Shown here: positions 35,725-44,386 of the stretch, piece by piece
Numbering within the stretch: position 1 is the stretch's first letter
How the letters are laid out: each line of letters begins with the position of its first letter
DNA from: Desulfobacca sp.
Lineage (GTDB): Bacteria; Desulfobacterota; Desulfobaccia; Desulfobaccales; Desulfobaccaceae
Assembly (NCBI GenBank): GCA_020725545.1
Contig: DYEV01000009.1
Location: forward strand, 1 to 64,000
Direction of reading: 5' to 3'
Length of the DNA stretch: 64,000 bases
The notes under the pieces: generated by a model
What the model was told of the DNA's origin: nothing
The model's database searches: none
Seen by the model: the letters and a program-made list of their open reading frames with translations, nothing else
Position numbers and translations under genes: made by a program

Positions 35725-35771
35725 CGGGGGGCATAGTCCCGCGGCCCCTGCCCTGCAAAATACTTTTCAAA
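35725..35771 (-). repeat. Dispersed GC-rich repeat, copy 2
   Basis: Read leftward: TTTTGAAAAGTATTTTGCAGGG, given as TTGAAAAGTATTTTGC then AGGGCAGGGG, followed by a G-run/C-run hairpin. It lies about 140 bases after the stop of the ParB-like gene. It shares the TTGAAAAGTxxTTTxGxxGG core with the copies at 42161 and 58243. Confidence 0.5.
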
Positions 35772-35906
35772 AGCCCTGCGAGCTAAAAATAATCATTCTG
35801 CAACAGGAAGCAATTGCCGGGCAAGTGGGTAGCGGCGGCCGAGAGGGCGCAGTTTGGCCGGGCGCATCATCCTGACAGAGGCAGACCGCGCTTTGCCGAG
35901 TTTTTC

Positions 35907-36920
35907 TTAAAGTCGGCAGAGAGCGGCCAATTCCGGGCGGTCCAGGAGGTCCTGGAGTTGGCGCACCTGCCGGGCCAATTGTTCGGGGTTCGTAAAACGG
36001 AGTTCCAGACGCCAGGCGGCGTCCTCGAAGGCCGGGGAGGGCTGGACGCGCATATGAGGATGCTGCCATAAGCCCAGGGCCTTGAGGTTTTCCTGGACGA
36101 ATTGCCGGGTCTGACTGAGGCGGGGGAAACACCAGCGCCGCAACGTTTCCCAGAGCTGCCGATCTTTGGCCGCCGGCGTCAGGACCGGATCTTGCAAGAT
36201 CGCTGTCAGCTCCGCCTTTTCCAGCCAAGCGGCAGGGGAGATGCCGTGGCGGCGGCTTAGGGTTGTCAGATATTCCAAGATTTCCAGCTGCTTACTGTGG
36301 CTGAGGAGCAGGGTTTGAAACCAGGGCAGGAGGGCCTGCCGATCCGGGGCCGGCCAGCGGCTCAGACGGGCGCCGGCGGTTACGGTCAGACGGTTCCGGG
36401 CTGCCAGGTCCTGCCAGGGCTCCTCCAGGGCCAGCAGGGCTTGGTAGTTCTGCAAGACAGACTCCGAGGGCGGCAGGCCAAGGCTCGGCAGATGCTGCTG
36501 GCGCACAGTATCCAGAGGAAAAAACTCCAACAGGCGCTGGATCATGTTGGCCGCTTCCAGGGGATTGAAGCCCCGCCCCAGGGCATTGTCATGCAGGGAG
36601 GCCAACAGGCACCACTGCGGCGGCGTCGCCGCCGGTACGAGGTAGACCGGCAGATCCCGGCAAGATAATTCCTGGAGCACCAGAAAACGCTGCCACCCGG
36701 CAATAATCTGGCACCGGCCATCCGGACGCGGCCGCACCAGGGGGGGATTGAGTAATCCCAGGGATTGCACGGAGGCCCGCAACGGCGCCAGGTCAAAACC
36801 GGAGCTGACCACAAAGGTGCGATCAGCCTCATCTATGGCGGCCAGATCGAGCCGGGTCAGGGTTGCCACCGGTTTTGAAGAGTCGGCCTCAAAACGCCTT
36901 GACTCCATATTCGGCCTCAA
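35907..36920 (-). CDS. ParB/Srx-like N-terminal domain protein
   Basis: Residues about 20-130 resemble the ParB nuclease/CTPase-like domain: LRASVQSLGLLNPPLVRPRPDG, best read as SLGLLNPPLVRP, then IIAGWQRFLVLQEL in place of GERR, and LHDNALGRGFNPLEAANMI in place of the ENxxRxxLNPxExA motif. The GERRxRA arginines of chromosomal ParB are partly replaced, so CTP use is doubtful. The remaining 200 residues are helical and not recognised. No ParA is adjacent. The start is TTG at 36920 (AAGGAG ten bases upstream) or ATG at 36908 (AGG six bases upstream). It follows the MlaE-type gene by about 100 bases on the same strand. Confidence 0.62.
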   Translation of the reverse strand: MRPNMESRRFEADSSKPVATLTRLDLAAIDEADRTFVVSSGFDLAPLRASVQSLGLLNPPLVRPRPDGRCQIIAGWQRFLVLQELSCRDLPVYLVPAATPPQWCLLASLHDNALGRGFNPLEAANMIQRLLEFFPLDTVRQQHLPSLGLPPSESVLQNYQALLALEEPWQDLAARNRLTVTAGARLSRWPAPDRQALLPWFQTLLLSHSKQLEILEYLTTLSRRHGISPAAWLEKAELTAILQDPVLTPAAKDRQLWETLRRWCFPRLSQTRQFVQENLKALGLWQHPHMRVQPSPAFEDAAWRLELRFTNPEQLARQVRQLQDLLDRPELAALCRL

Positions 36921-37016
36921 GTTGATCTGCTCCTTGGTTGTAAAAGTGGCCCCCCAACCGCAACGAAACCTTAAGACGCTAGATTATCATTTTCAGACCA
37001 GAGACCAGCCGCCGCC

Positions 37017-37832
37017 TTATACCAGATATCTGACAATGCTCAAGAGAGTATTCAGGAGTCCCAGGGCAATGAGAGCGGCTACGGCGCCCCGGGAGGTTTG
37101 GGACACGAGGCTTTCCCAATGGTCTTTGGTGCCCAGGCCGTAGTAAATGGCGATGCTCCCCATGGACATGGCGAAAAGGAGAATTTTGCCGGTGCTGATG
37201 ATGACATCCTCCCAATTGAGGGCGTTTAGGAAGGAGCGCCACAATTTTTGCCAATAAATATCGGTTAACAATTGGCCGAAGAGGTAACCGCCGATGATGG
37301 CACTGAAAAGGAAGATGCCGAAGAGGATGGCCAGAGAAATGAGCAGACCCCAAAAACGGGGGGCACCGATGACAATTTCCGTCTCCAGACCCATAAGTTC
37401 AAGGGATTCCATCTCCCGGTCCAATTTCATGACGCCGATTTCCACAATCATGGCCGCGCCGGAGCGCAGGAGCACCAGGAGCGCTGTCAGGATGGGACCC
37501 AATTCCCGGACGACAACGATGACCAAAAGGCTGCCGATCAGTTCCTCCAAATGGATTTTCCGCAATTGCGCAGCAATGTAGACAATAATGGACAGACCCA
37601 GGATCAGGCCGGACAGAGCGACAATGGGCCAGCCGAGGACTCCCAGGCGATAGATCTGTTGGGCATACTCGCGGATCATGAGGCGATGGCTGCCAAAGGG
37701 CCGGCCAAAGGTAGCCAACAGCCGATAAAACAGGGCACTGATGCCGATAAACGTGGCTCCGGTGGCCAGCCAGAACCGCCAGAAGGCGCCAAAATACCGG
37801 AGCGGATCGGCAAGAGGGCGCGGGTTTCCCAT
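37017..37832 (-). CDS. MlaE-type ABC permease (lipid transport), without ATPase partner
   Basis: MlaE permeases move phospholipids across the cell envelope together with an MlaF ATPase and MlaD lipid-binding protein. Family blocks seen are LRKIHLEELIGSLLVIVVVRELGPILTALLVLLRSGAAMIVEIGVMK, cited in parts as VVVRELGPILTALL and RSGAAMIVEIGVMK, followed by the Glu-rich MESLELMGL segment. There are five or six hydrophobic helices. It starts 3 bases after the sensor-like gene. No MlaF or MlaD is present nearby, which is unusual: either they are encoded elsewhere or the protein has a different role in this operon. Confidence 0.85.
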   Translation of the reverse strand: MGNPRPLADPLRYFGAFWRFWLATGATFIGISALFYRLLATFGRPFGSHRLMIREYAQQIYRLGVLGWPIVALSGLILGLSIIVYIAAQLRKIHLEELIGSLLVIVVVRELGPILTALLVLLRSGAAMIVEIGVMKLDREMESLELMGLETEIVIGAPRFWGLLISLAILFGIFLFSAIIGGYLFGQLLTDIYWQKLWRSFLNALNWEDVIISTGKILLFAMSMGSIAIYYGLGTKDHWESLVSQTSRGAVAALIALGLLNTLLSIVRYLV

Positions 37833-37835
37833 GGC

Positions 37836-39398
37836 CTACCTCTGCTCAGGGTTGTCTGGCTTGCCAGGCAGCAGGAGGACCATAGCCAAACCCCCGCCGG
37901 CCTGGGGAGTCAGGGTCAGGGTGCCGCCATGTTGCCGCGCCAGGGCGGTGATCAGAAACGGCCCAAGAGGCCCGGGGGCGGTCTTGTGGACCTGAAAGGG
38001 CTGCAGAAGCCCCGCTAGATCAGGCTGGTCAAAACGTCGGCCTGGAAACGTCAGATTGACGGCCAGAGCGCCATTCGGCTGCAAACCGGCCTGCCACAGA
38101 ACCTCCCCGGGGGGCGTCATCGCGGTTAAAGCAAAATCCACCATAAGCAGCAGGGCCAGGATTAAGTTGGCTTCGCAGCCATATAAGCGCGGCAGGGGCT
38201 GCGGTTCGACACGGAGAGCGACACCGCTGGGCAGCAGGCTCTGCAAGAGAAGACCGACTTGCTGGACCTGCGGGTCCAAGGCCACCTCTCCCCAAGACTC
38301 CGGCCGGGGGGCAAAAAGGTCAGCCCAGGCGGCCGGATCAGCTCGGGCCTCCTTTGCGGCCGTGAGCTGCGGTAGCATGGCGCTCAGCAAGCGGCCGCTG
38401 CCGGCCTGGCGCTCCATGCTGACCAGCCGCTCCGCCAGGGACTGCACGGTCGCTCCGAGCTGCAGGCAGAAGCGCTGCAGCTGCTGAAGTTCTAAAATAT
38501 TCTGGGTGTCCTGCTGCTCCAGGTGCAGCTGTAAGGTGATGGGATCCATGCCAGAACCGCTCTCAAGGGCCGTTGCCAACATGGTGTAGCCCGTCAGCAG
38601 GTTGCCGGTCTTCCGGCTCTGCCAACGGAATCCCAGCAGGCCGAGGATCAGGGCGATGCAGGTAACAGCGGCCATGGCCCACATAAGATTCTGGCGCAGA
38701 CTCACTCTTTCCTCTTCCAGAAGAAGGAGAAAACGGCGCATGGCGTCGATGCTGATGCCCACTTTAACCACCCCCCAAAAGACCGCACCCCTTTCTGGCA
38801 GGGGAATATACAGGGGAAAATACCGCAGGAGGAGTTCGCTTTCCAATTTTCGCCCCTGGTTGACGGCTTCCAACAGGGTGCGGTCAACCCGCTGCTCTCG
38901 GATCAACAGGCGGATTAATTCCCCTTCGGGTCCGGGAAAGGACCGCCAGGTTTTTTGGGGAGCCCGTTCCGCTCCCGGTTCTTCATAACTTAAGGGGAAA
39001 AAAACGTAGGAGAGATGCTGACCGGTGGCATCGGTCTGCCGGCTGATGAGTTCGATCCCCCGGATGGTTTCATTAAAGGTCACCTTTTCCCACAACAGCC
39101 GTTTCACCATTTGATCCAATGCAGCATCCTCGCCGATGCTGGTCTCCAAGGCGCTCAGGTGCGAGAATTCAAAAACTAATAGCCGGGCAATGGTATCGGC
39201 TTCTTTTTCGATCTCCTGGCGCACCGACTGGGAGACGCGATCCCAGATGGTGGAAAAGGCAACCTGCAGAAAAACTAGGAAGATGGCCAGGGAACAGACC
39301 AAGGTGCTGAGAAAAACGAGGTTTTCCCGTCGCTGCAGGACACTGGCCAGCGGCCGACCGCTCTCGTTTGCTTGGCGCCGGTTAATCCAGAGGGACAT
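37836..39398 (-). CDS. Membrane sensor with degenerate histidine-kinase ATPase domain
   Basis: The 520-residue protein has one helix at about 27-48, a periplasmic sensor region (about 50-235), a second helix (about 238-260) and a cytoplasmic C-terminus. The last 130 residues resemble an HATPase_c domain: NLILALLLMVDFALTAM corresponds to the N box and GPLGPFLITALARQHGGTLTL to the G2 box. However, the catalytic Asn of the N box is Phe, the DxGxG box is absent and no phospho-accepting His motif is visible. It is probably a pseudokinase that signals by contact. Its start overlaps the solute-binding lipoprotein gene by 17 bases, suggesting the two form a sensing pair. Confidence 0.68.
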   Translation of the reverse strand: MSLWINRRQANESGRPLASVLQRRENLVFLSTLVCSLAIFLVFLQVAFSTIWDRVSQSVRQEIEKEADTIARLLVFEFSHLSALETSIGEDAALDQMVKRLLWEKVTFNETIRGIELISRQTDATGQHLSYVFFPLSYEEPGAERAPQKTWRSFPGPEGELIRLLIREQRVDRTLLEAVNQGRKLESELLLRYFPLYIPLPERGAVFWGVVKVGISIDAMRRFLLLLEEERVSLRQNLMWAMAAVTCIALILGLLGFRWQSRKTGNLLTGYTMLATALESGSGMDPITLQLHLEQQDTQNILELQQLQRFCLQLGATVQSLAERLVSMERQAGSGRLLSAMLPQLTAAKEARADPAAWADLFAPRPESWGEVALDPQVQQVGLLLQSLLPSGVALRVEPQPLPRLYGCEANLILALLLMVDFALTAMTPPGEVLWQAGLQPNGALAVNLTFPGRRFDQPDLAGLLQPFQVHKTAPGPLGPFLITALARQHGGTLTLTPQAGGGLAMVLLLPGKPDNPEQR

Positions 39399-40713
39399 GG
39401 CGCTTTAATTCCTCGGCAGCAGCCTGAATGGCCTGGACCGGCGTCCGGCGGCCAAACAGGGCGTCTTGGAGGTGCTTTTCCAGAATCTCATTCAGTTTCC
39501 GGCTATGAGGACGAGGCTGCAGCGTGACTGTGGGGGAGGCGAAAATATTTTCATAAACCCGCAGGACATCGGGATTTTTGACTTGGGCCAGGGCCGTCTC
39601 CGAGGCTGGGACCTCGCCGCTGGTCTCCGCCCGCAGCACCTGCACCCGATCACTGTTGACCAGATTGAGGAATTGGCTGGCCATGTCTTTGACGCCGGGC
39701 ATGGTGATGGCAAACCGGTTGACCGCCCAGCCGAAGGAGCCGATATTCGAATATTTGCGGGGGCGACCGCTTTGGGAAGGAATGGCCGCCACGCCGATCT
39801 GGTCCACGTTTTTGATAGCAGCCTGAGCCTGCCATTGGGGGTCGGCAAGCATGAGGCGGAGATCGTGGAGCCGGGTGTTCCAATTAATCATGAACAAGGC
39901 TTCGCCCCGCAGAAAAGCCTGTCTGAGACTCTTCGGCGCCGCGAAACGGGGCAGGGCCGCCGGTCCGGGCACTAGGGTGCCTTGTAGGGCACAGATTTCG
40001 GTCAGGGCCGCTTCGGCCCGAGCCAACATGTCGGGCTGCAGAAAGATAAAGTTCCCCCGGTCATCGTGGGTCCTGCCGCCAAACCCCCAAAAAATCGGAT
40101 AGAAATCATTGAGAAAATTGGTGACGTGAAAAATGAGGCCATATTTCAGGGACCGTTCCCGGGGCAGGATGTCCCGGCAGATGGCTTTCAGTTCGTCCCA
40201 GGTGCGGGGCGGCGCTTTTTGATGAGTCGCGAGCAGGTCTTGGCGATAAAAGAGGATGTTTCCTTTGATGGCATTGGGCACGCCCATCAGTTCATTGACC
40301 AGTTCTCCAGAAGGACTTTTTTGCTTAAAAGAAAAGGCCTGGGCCACCGCCGGCACCAAACCCGCGGCGACATAGATGCCGGTGCTGGATAGAGGGCTGA
40401 GCCAGTTGCTGGCGGCATACCGCCGCACCCACGGTGCATCTAGAAACAGCACCGTGGGAATGGGACTTTCGGTGGCCAACCCCAACACAAAGGGCTCGTA
40501 CGGCAGGAAGACATCAGGGACATAGATGCCGATAAAATTACGGCTGAAACCGGCTGTTTGAGGGGTGAGGCCCTCGGCCTGCAACTGCTCCAAGATGACC
40601 CGGGTCTGGGCGTCCACCACAAAGCTGAACGTCCCGATCGGGCCTGAATCCATGGCTTCGCCACAGCCTAAGAGAACGCTGAGGCAAACCCCCAAAAGCA
40701 GCAGACGTGCCAT
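39382..40713 (-). CDS. Solute-binding lipoprotein (ABC family 1 type)
   Basis: The product begins MARLLLLGVCLSVLLGCGEA, with a lipobox LLGC, and has the layout of a family 1 extracellular solute-binding protein (mainly sugars). Visible segments are GVPNAIKGNILFYRQDLL, PPRTWDELKAICRD, GRTHDDRGNFIFLQP, and RGEALFMINWNTRL, all common in such proteins. The start at 40713 follows GGTAGGAACC; the frame extends to 40809 without support. It lies 5 bases after the MFS gene and overlaps the sensor gene. No cognate ABC permease of the sugar type is present, so it may serve as a ligand sensor. The ligand is not predictable. Confidence 0.82.
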   Translation of the reverse strand: MARLLLLGVCLSVLLGCGEAMDSGPIGTFSFVVDAQTRVILEQLQAEGLTPQTAGFSRNFIGIYVPDVFLPYEPFVLGLATESPIPTVLFLDAPWVRRYAASNWLSPLSSTGIYVAAGLVPAVAQAFSFKQKSPSGELVNELMGVPNAIKGNILFYRQDLLATHQKAPPRTWDELKAICRDILPRERSLKYGLIFHVTNFLNDFYPIFWGFGGRTHDDRGNFIFLQPDMLARAEAALTEICALQGTLVPGPAALPRFAAPKSLRQAFLRGEALFMINWNTRLHDLRLMLADPQWQAQAAIKNVDQIGVAAIPSQSGRPRKYSNIGSFGWAVNRFAITMPGVKDMASQFLNLVNSDRVQVLRAETSGEVPASETALAQVKNPDVLRVYENIFASPTVTLQPRPHSRKLNEILEKHLQDALFGRRTPVQAIQAAAEELKRHVPLD

Positions 40714-40718
40714 GGTTC

Positions 40719-42089
40719 CTACCTCTCCGGGCCGGGAGGGGCGCCGCCTTGGCCGCCCGCCGCTCCTGGCAATAGCGGTATGGCCAAACTCCGGGCTATC
40801 TGGCGCCAATAGCGCTCGACTTTGAGAAAACGCAGGAAAATGAGGCAGCCCAACAATCCCACGGCTTGCAAAAGGAAGACCCCGACATAAGCTCCGGCGG
40901 AGGTGTCAAGCCGCTGCAGAAACCGGTCCAGGAAAAAGCCGCCGGCCATTTCACCCAGAGCTAGGGCCAACCCGGAGATCAGATTCCATAACCCCATGAA
41001 AACACCGCCAAAGACCGGATGGGCCAGGCGCATGGTGAGATGCGCCAGCCCGGCATTATAAAATCCTTTGGCAAAACCCAAGAGCCACAAACCTGCCGCA
41101 GCCGCCGTGGCGTGTGCCTGCCAGGCACTGAGGCTCAAGAGGCCAAAGGCCAGAGCCCCCAACCCCAGGCCGATGGGGAGATTGACGGCATCCCCCACAG
41201 CCACGGCCTGCCGCAGCCGCCAAGAGGCGGCCCCCATGCCGAATAGGGTGCCATAGGAAATAACCATGCCAAATTTCGTGGTCTCCCCCACCGGCAGCTG
41301 CAAGATCTCCCCGCCAAAAGGCGTCAGGATAAAGATGTGCATGGCCAGGAAAAAGACCGAGGCCGCCAAAAAGCCGAAAAACAATAGGGCCTGACTGCTC
41401 TGCCCAAAACTCCAGAGGGAGCGTTCCAAACCGGCGACGGCTTCCGGCTGGCGCCGGACGCTTGGCAGAGGCATCTCAATCCCCCTGAGACTCACGATGG
41501 TTAAGGCGGCCGCGCCAAGAGTAAAGAGCCAAAATATCCGAGGGAGATGGCGGACCTGGTCTCCGGGAAAAAGGAAATGAAACCCGCTTGAACCGATGAT
41601 CATACCCGCTAACGTCAAGATCCAGACCAGGGTCATGGCCAGTCCCCGGCGGCGCCAGGAGACTCTATCCACCAGAAGGGCGTTGACCGCGGTGGCCGAG
41701 ACCGTGGTACCCACCCCAAACAGGCTGAAAAGCACTACCCCCAACCAGAAGAGCTGCCGGTCGGCTGGAGCCGCAGCCAGGGCCAAGCCCCAAAAGGGAA
41801 AGAAGGGCGTCACCGCCAGACTGAGGAACATGCCACCCAGGATAAACGGCGTGCGCCGTCGGCCGGTCGGTTCTAGTTTATCCGAAAAATACCCGGCAAT
41901 CAAACCGGAAGGCGTGGCCAGATGTTGAAAAGCAAAGATAAAGGCGATCAGGCTGGCAGGGGTCTGATACTCGACGATGAGGACGCGGTTCAAAACATTG
42001 GTAATTAAAATCACCAATAGGGAAGTGGCAAACCGGATAATCCCCAGTTTCAGGATAAGGATGTTTTCATTGCTGGTTGAGGTCGGCAT
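40719..42089 (-). CDS. PucC-like major facilitator carrier
   Basis: This 12-helix carrier resembles the PucC/BCD branch of the major facilitator superfamily. The first loop reads NRVLIVEYQTPASLIAFIFA, and the helix 2-3 loop GYFSDKLEPTGRRRTPFILGG matches the GxxSDxxxxxGxRRTPxIxxG pattern of that branch. PucC proteins of phototrophs aid light-harvesting complex assembly or (bacterio)chlorophyll delivery. No photosynthesis gene is present here, so this member probably carries something else. It is the first gene of a tight unit with the solute-binding lipoprotein, pseudokinase and MlaE-type permease. The last 20 residues are Gly/Pro-rich. Confidence 0.7.
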   Translation of the reverse strand: MPTSTSNENILILKLGIIRFATSLLVILITNVLNRVLIVEYQTPASLIAFIFAFQHLATPSGLIAGYFSDKLEPTGRRRTPFILGGMFLSLAVTPFFPFWGLALAAAPADRQLFWLGVVLFSLFGVGTTVSATAVNALLVDRVSWRRRGLAMTLVWILTLAGMIIGSSGFHFLFPGDQVRHLPRIFWLFTLGAAALTIVSLRGIEMPLPSVRRQPEAVAGLERSLWSFGQSSQALLFFGFLAASVFFLAMHIFILTPFGGEILQLPVGETTKFGMVISYGTLFGMGAASWRLRQAVAVGDAVNLPIGLGLGALAFGLLSLSAWQAHATAAAAGLWLLGFAKGFYNAGLAHLTMRLAHPVFGGVFMGLWNLISGLALALGEMAGGFFLDRFLQRLDTSAGAYVGVFLLQAVGLLGCLIFLRFLKVERYWRQIARSLAIPLLPGAAGGQGGAPPGPER

Positions 42090-42160
42090 CGCGCAAGATT
42101 TACCTTTTGGCGCAGCCCAGAGCCATACTAGAGGCTTGGGGGGAGGAGTGTTAGGGAGAC

Positions 42161-42203
42161 AGGGGGCTGTGCCCCCTAGCCCCCGCCCCGAAAAGCACTT
42201 TCA
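42161..42203 (-). repeat. Dispersed GC-rich repeat, copy 3
   Basis: A hairpin AGGGGGC-TGT-GCCCCCT (42161-42177) is followed by CCCCCGCCCCGAAAAGCACTTTC. Read leftward this is GAAAGTGCTTTTCGGGGCGG and then the hairpin. It lies about 70 bases after the stop of the GT4 gene and upstream of the PucC-like gene. It may terminate the glycosyltransferase transcript. Confidence 0.55.
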
Positions 42204-42269
42204 TACCCCTCATTTCTCAAGTTGGCAGGGTCGCGCTGGCTGGCGTCCATCCTGCAGCCCTTTGCTATC

Positions 42270-43289
42270 CTACCTTGCTGAGAGCACCTGTCGATACAAG
42301 CGGAGGTAGGCGTCCACCATGGCCTCCTGGGAAAAATGCTCGGCCACGTGACGGCGGCAGGCTTCGGGATCCAGGTGCACCACCGCCTGCATGGCATTGA
42401 TGAAATCGGCCGGCGAGCGGGCGATGAAGCCGGTGACGCCGGGGACGATGATTTCCGGCGCGGCGCCGCGAGCCGAGGCGATGACCGGCGTGCCGCAGGC
42501 CATGGCCTCCAGCATCACCAAGCCAAAAGCCTCATCCACCTCCAAGGGCAGGAGGAGCGCCCGGGCCCGTCCCAACAGGTCAAGTTTCCGGGGAAAATCC
42601 GCCGGACCCACATAGACGAGACGCCGCCCGTCCAGGTGTGGGGCAATCTCCTGCTCAAAATAAGGGCGATCCGGCCCAAAGACAGGCCCGGCACAGACCA
42701 GACGGCTGCCCGTCTCCCGGGCCAGACGGATGGCGGTGTGCAGCCCTTTTTCCGGATAGATCCGTCCTAAAAAAAGGAAGTAGTCTTCTTTGCCAGGGCC
42801 CGGCGGATAGGCCGCCACCTCCAGACCGTGGGGAATCAAAGACACTCGAGGGTGGCCGGTCAGGCGGCGGCGCTGGAAATCGCTCACCGCAACCAGGTGG
42901 ACCTGAGAAAAATGCAGCAGATAATCCCGTTTTACCTCGGTGATGGGGGTGTGGAGGGTGATCACCAAGGGCTTAGGGTTTGCCAAGGCTTCCCAAAAGC
43001 CGGCGGCACTCTCCAAATGGGAATGCACCAGGTCAACGGGGTGCTGTTGCAAAAACCGCCAGGCGTAGGCCAGATGGAGGTTTTCAGAAAATTTCTCAGG
43101 GGGCCAAAACGACTGGGAGAAAGGACCGGCGGTGGGCGGGGCCAGGGTGGAATCGCCGGAGCAGAAAACCAAGACCTCCACTTGGCGTTGACGCAAACCC
43201 CGAACCAGCACATCCACCATAAGTTCCGTGCCTCCGTAGGTGACCGGCGGTACAGGAATCCAGGGCGGGGCGAGGTGGGCCAGGTGCAT
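42270..43289 (-). CDS. GT4 family glycosyltransferase
   Basis: The product is a GT-B fold glycosyltransferase. The N-terminal MHLAHLAPPWIPVPPVTYGG and TELMVDVLVRGL segments and the C-terminal FLGRIYPEKGLHTAIRLA, EAFGLVMLEAMACGTPVIAS and GVTGFI motifs are characteristic of GT4, including the E-x7-E pair that binds the sugar nucleotide. At 339 residues it is slightly short but complete. Its ATG overlaps the stop of the GT81-like gene (TAATG), so translation is coupled. It could add a second sugar to the product of the neighbour. Confidence 0.88.
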   Translation of the reverse strand: MHLAHLAPPWIPVPPVTYGGTELMVDVLVRGLRQRQVEVLVFCSGDSTLAPPTAGPFSQSFWPPEKFSENLHLAYAWRFLQQHPVDLVHSHLESAAGFWEALANPKPLVITLHTPITEVKRDYLLHFSQVHLVAVSDFQRRRLTGHPRVSLIPHGLEVAAYPPGPGKEDYFLFLGRIYPEKGLHTAIRLARETGSRLVCAGPVFGPDRPYFEQEIAPHLDGRRLVYVGPADFPRKLDLLGRARALLLPLEVDEAFGLVMLEAMACGTPVIASARGAAPEIIVPGVTGFIARSPADFINAMQAVVHLDPEACRRHVAEHFSQEAMVDAYLRLYRQVLSAR

Positions 43290-44386
43290 TACCCCTCCAG
43301 GGCAAGGGCTCCGGCAATTTCCGGCAGGGTGCGCAGCGGCGGCAGGGTTTCCTCCCCCACCGGCACCGATAACCATCGGACCGGCCGAGAAGTGCCACCC
43401 CCCGGCAGGGGGATGTGCAACGGCCCCGTCGGCGTGGGGGTTTTCCAGGTGAGCACTTCGGCTTGGACTAAGACCTCCCAGAGGGTATGAAAGACCGTGG
43501 CAGCCATCTGATCCAGGCCGGCCCGCCGGCGATCAGAGCGCAAGGGGGCATGGCGGTGATCCATCTGACCCACAAAAACCTGAGCCAGGGCTGCCAGATC
43601 GGGACGCCCGGGCTGCAGCTGCAGTTGATCCAGGGCCAAGGCGAGCAAAATCAGGATCTCAATACCGTAGCCGGTTTTAAAAGGCACCGCGGTCCAGAAA
43701 GTCAGCGTTGCCGCCATTTCCCCGGAGAGCAGATAGAGCAGTTCTTGCAGGCGCTGCAAACCTGGATGCGGCAAGGCTGCCAACAGCGACCGCACAAAGG
43801 TATTCAACCGGCCGCCCCTGGGCCGAAAATAGACCACCTTGGCCGCCTCCAGCCCGGCAAACCAGAGGAGAGCCCCCACCGGACCGAGACACCACGGCGC
43901 TCCGAAATAGGCTGGCCGGATATCAGCATCAAAAAACTGCAGGATGGCTCGGGGATCGGTGATCTCCCGGGAGTGGACCAAATAATGGATTATGGCCCGC
44001 ATCACGGCACCTTTGCCCCAGGCACAGGTGGTCTGATCCGGGGGCGGCAGGTGGCGGCTCAAAAAAACACGCAGCCAGGGGAACTGCCGGGGCAGGAGGG
44101 CCAAATCTCCCGGGTCGGAAGCGCCACAGGCCAGCCAACCGGCATCTATGATAGTGCCCACCAAAGGATTGAGGATGGCGGCCAGCTTTGCCACATTGGC
44201 CGCTTCGCTGCTGTCTTTTACCGGGAAAATGACGTGCACCGGGCGAGCCTGGTGTTGTTTCAGTGCCACCAGGTCTGCTGCCCGCCAGGCATCGGCCCCC
44301 AGAAGACCGAGAGGGGGGCAGGGGCTGCCCTGGCCCAGATGATAGGGATCCAGAAAGGTCAGGGGACGCTCCGACGCTAATCCCAT
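43289..44386 (-). CDS. GT81-like glycosyltransferase (GpgS family)
   Basis: The sequence follows the glucosyl-3-phosphoglycerate synthase family: VHVIFPVKDSSEAANVAKLA for the N-terminal nucleotide-binding strand, ILQFFDADIRP for the metal-binding DxD, GGRLNTFVRSLL, YLLSGEMAA, VPFKTGYGIEILILL and AQVFVGQMDHRH for the later conserved blocks. GpgS makes glucosyl-3-phosphoglycerate, the precursor of the compatible solute glucosylglycerate. No GpgP phosphatase is seen in the window. The start at 44386 follows GGAGG; the frame extends to 44449. It overlaps the preceding glycosyltransferase gene by about 10 bases. The exact donor and acceptor are inference. Confidence 0.75.
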   Translation of the reverse strand: MGLASERPLTFLDPYHLGQGSPCPPLGLLGADAWRAADLVALKQHQARPVHVIFPVKDSSEAANVAKLAAILNPLVGTIIDAGWLACGASDPGDLALLPRQFPWLRVFLSRHLPPPDQTTCAWGKGAVMRAIIHYLVHSREITDPRAILQFFDADIRPAYFGAPWCLGPVGALLWFAGLEAAKVVYFRPRGGRLNTFVRSLLAALPHPGLQRLQELLYLLSGEMAATLTFWTAVPFKTGYGIEILILLALALDQLQLQPGRPDLAALAQVFVGQMDHRHAPLRSDRRRAGLDQMAATVFHTLWEVLVQAEVLTWKTPTPTGPLHIPLPGGGTSRPVRWLSVPVGEETLPPLRTLPEIAGALALEG

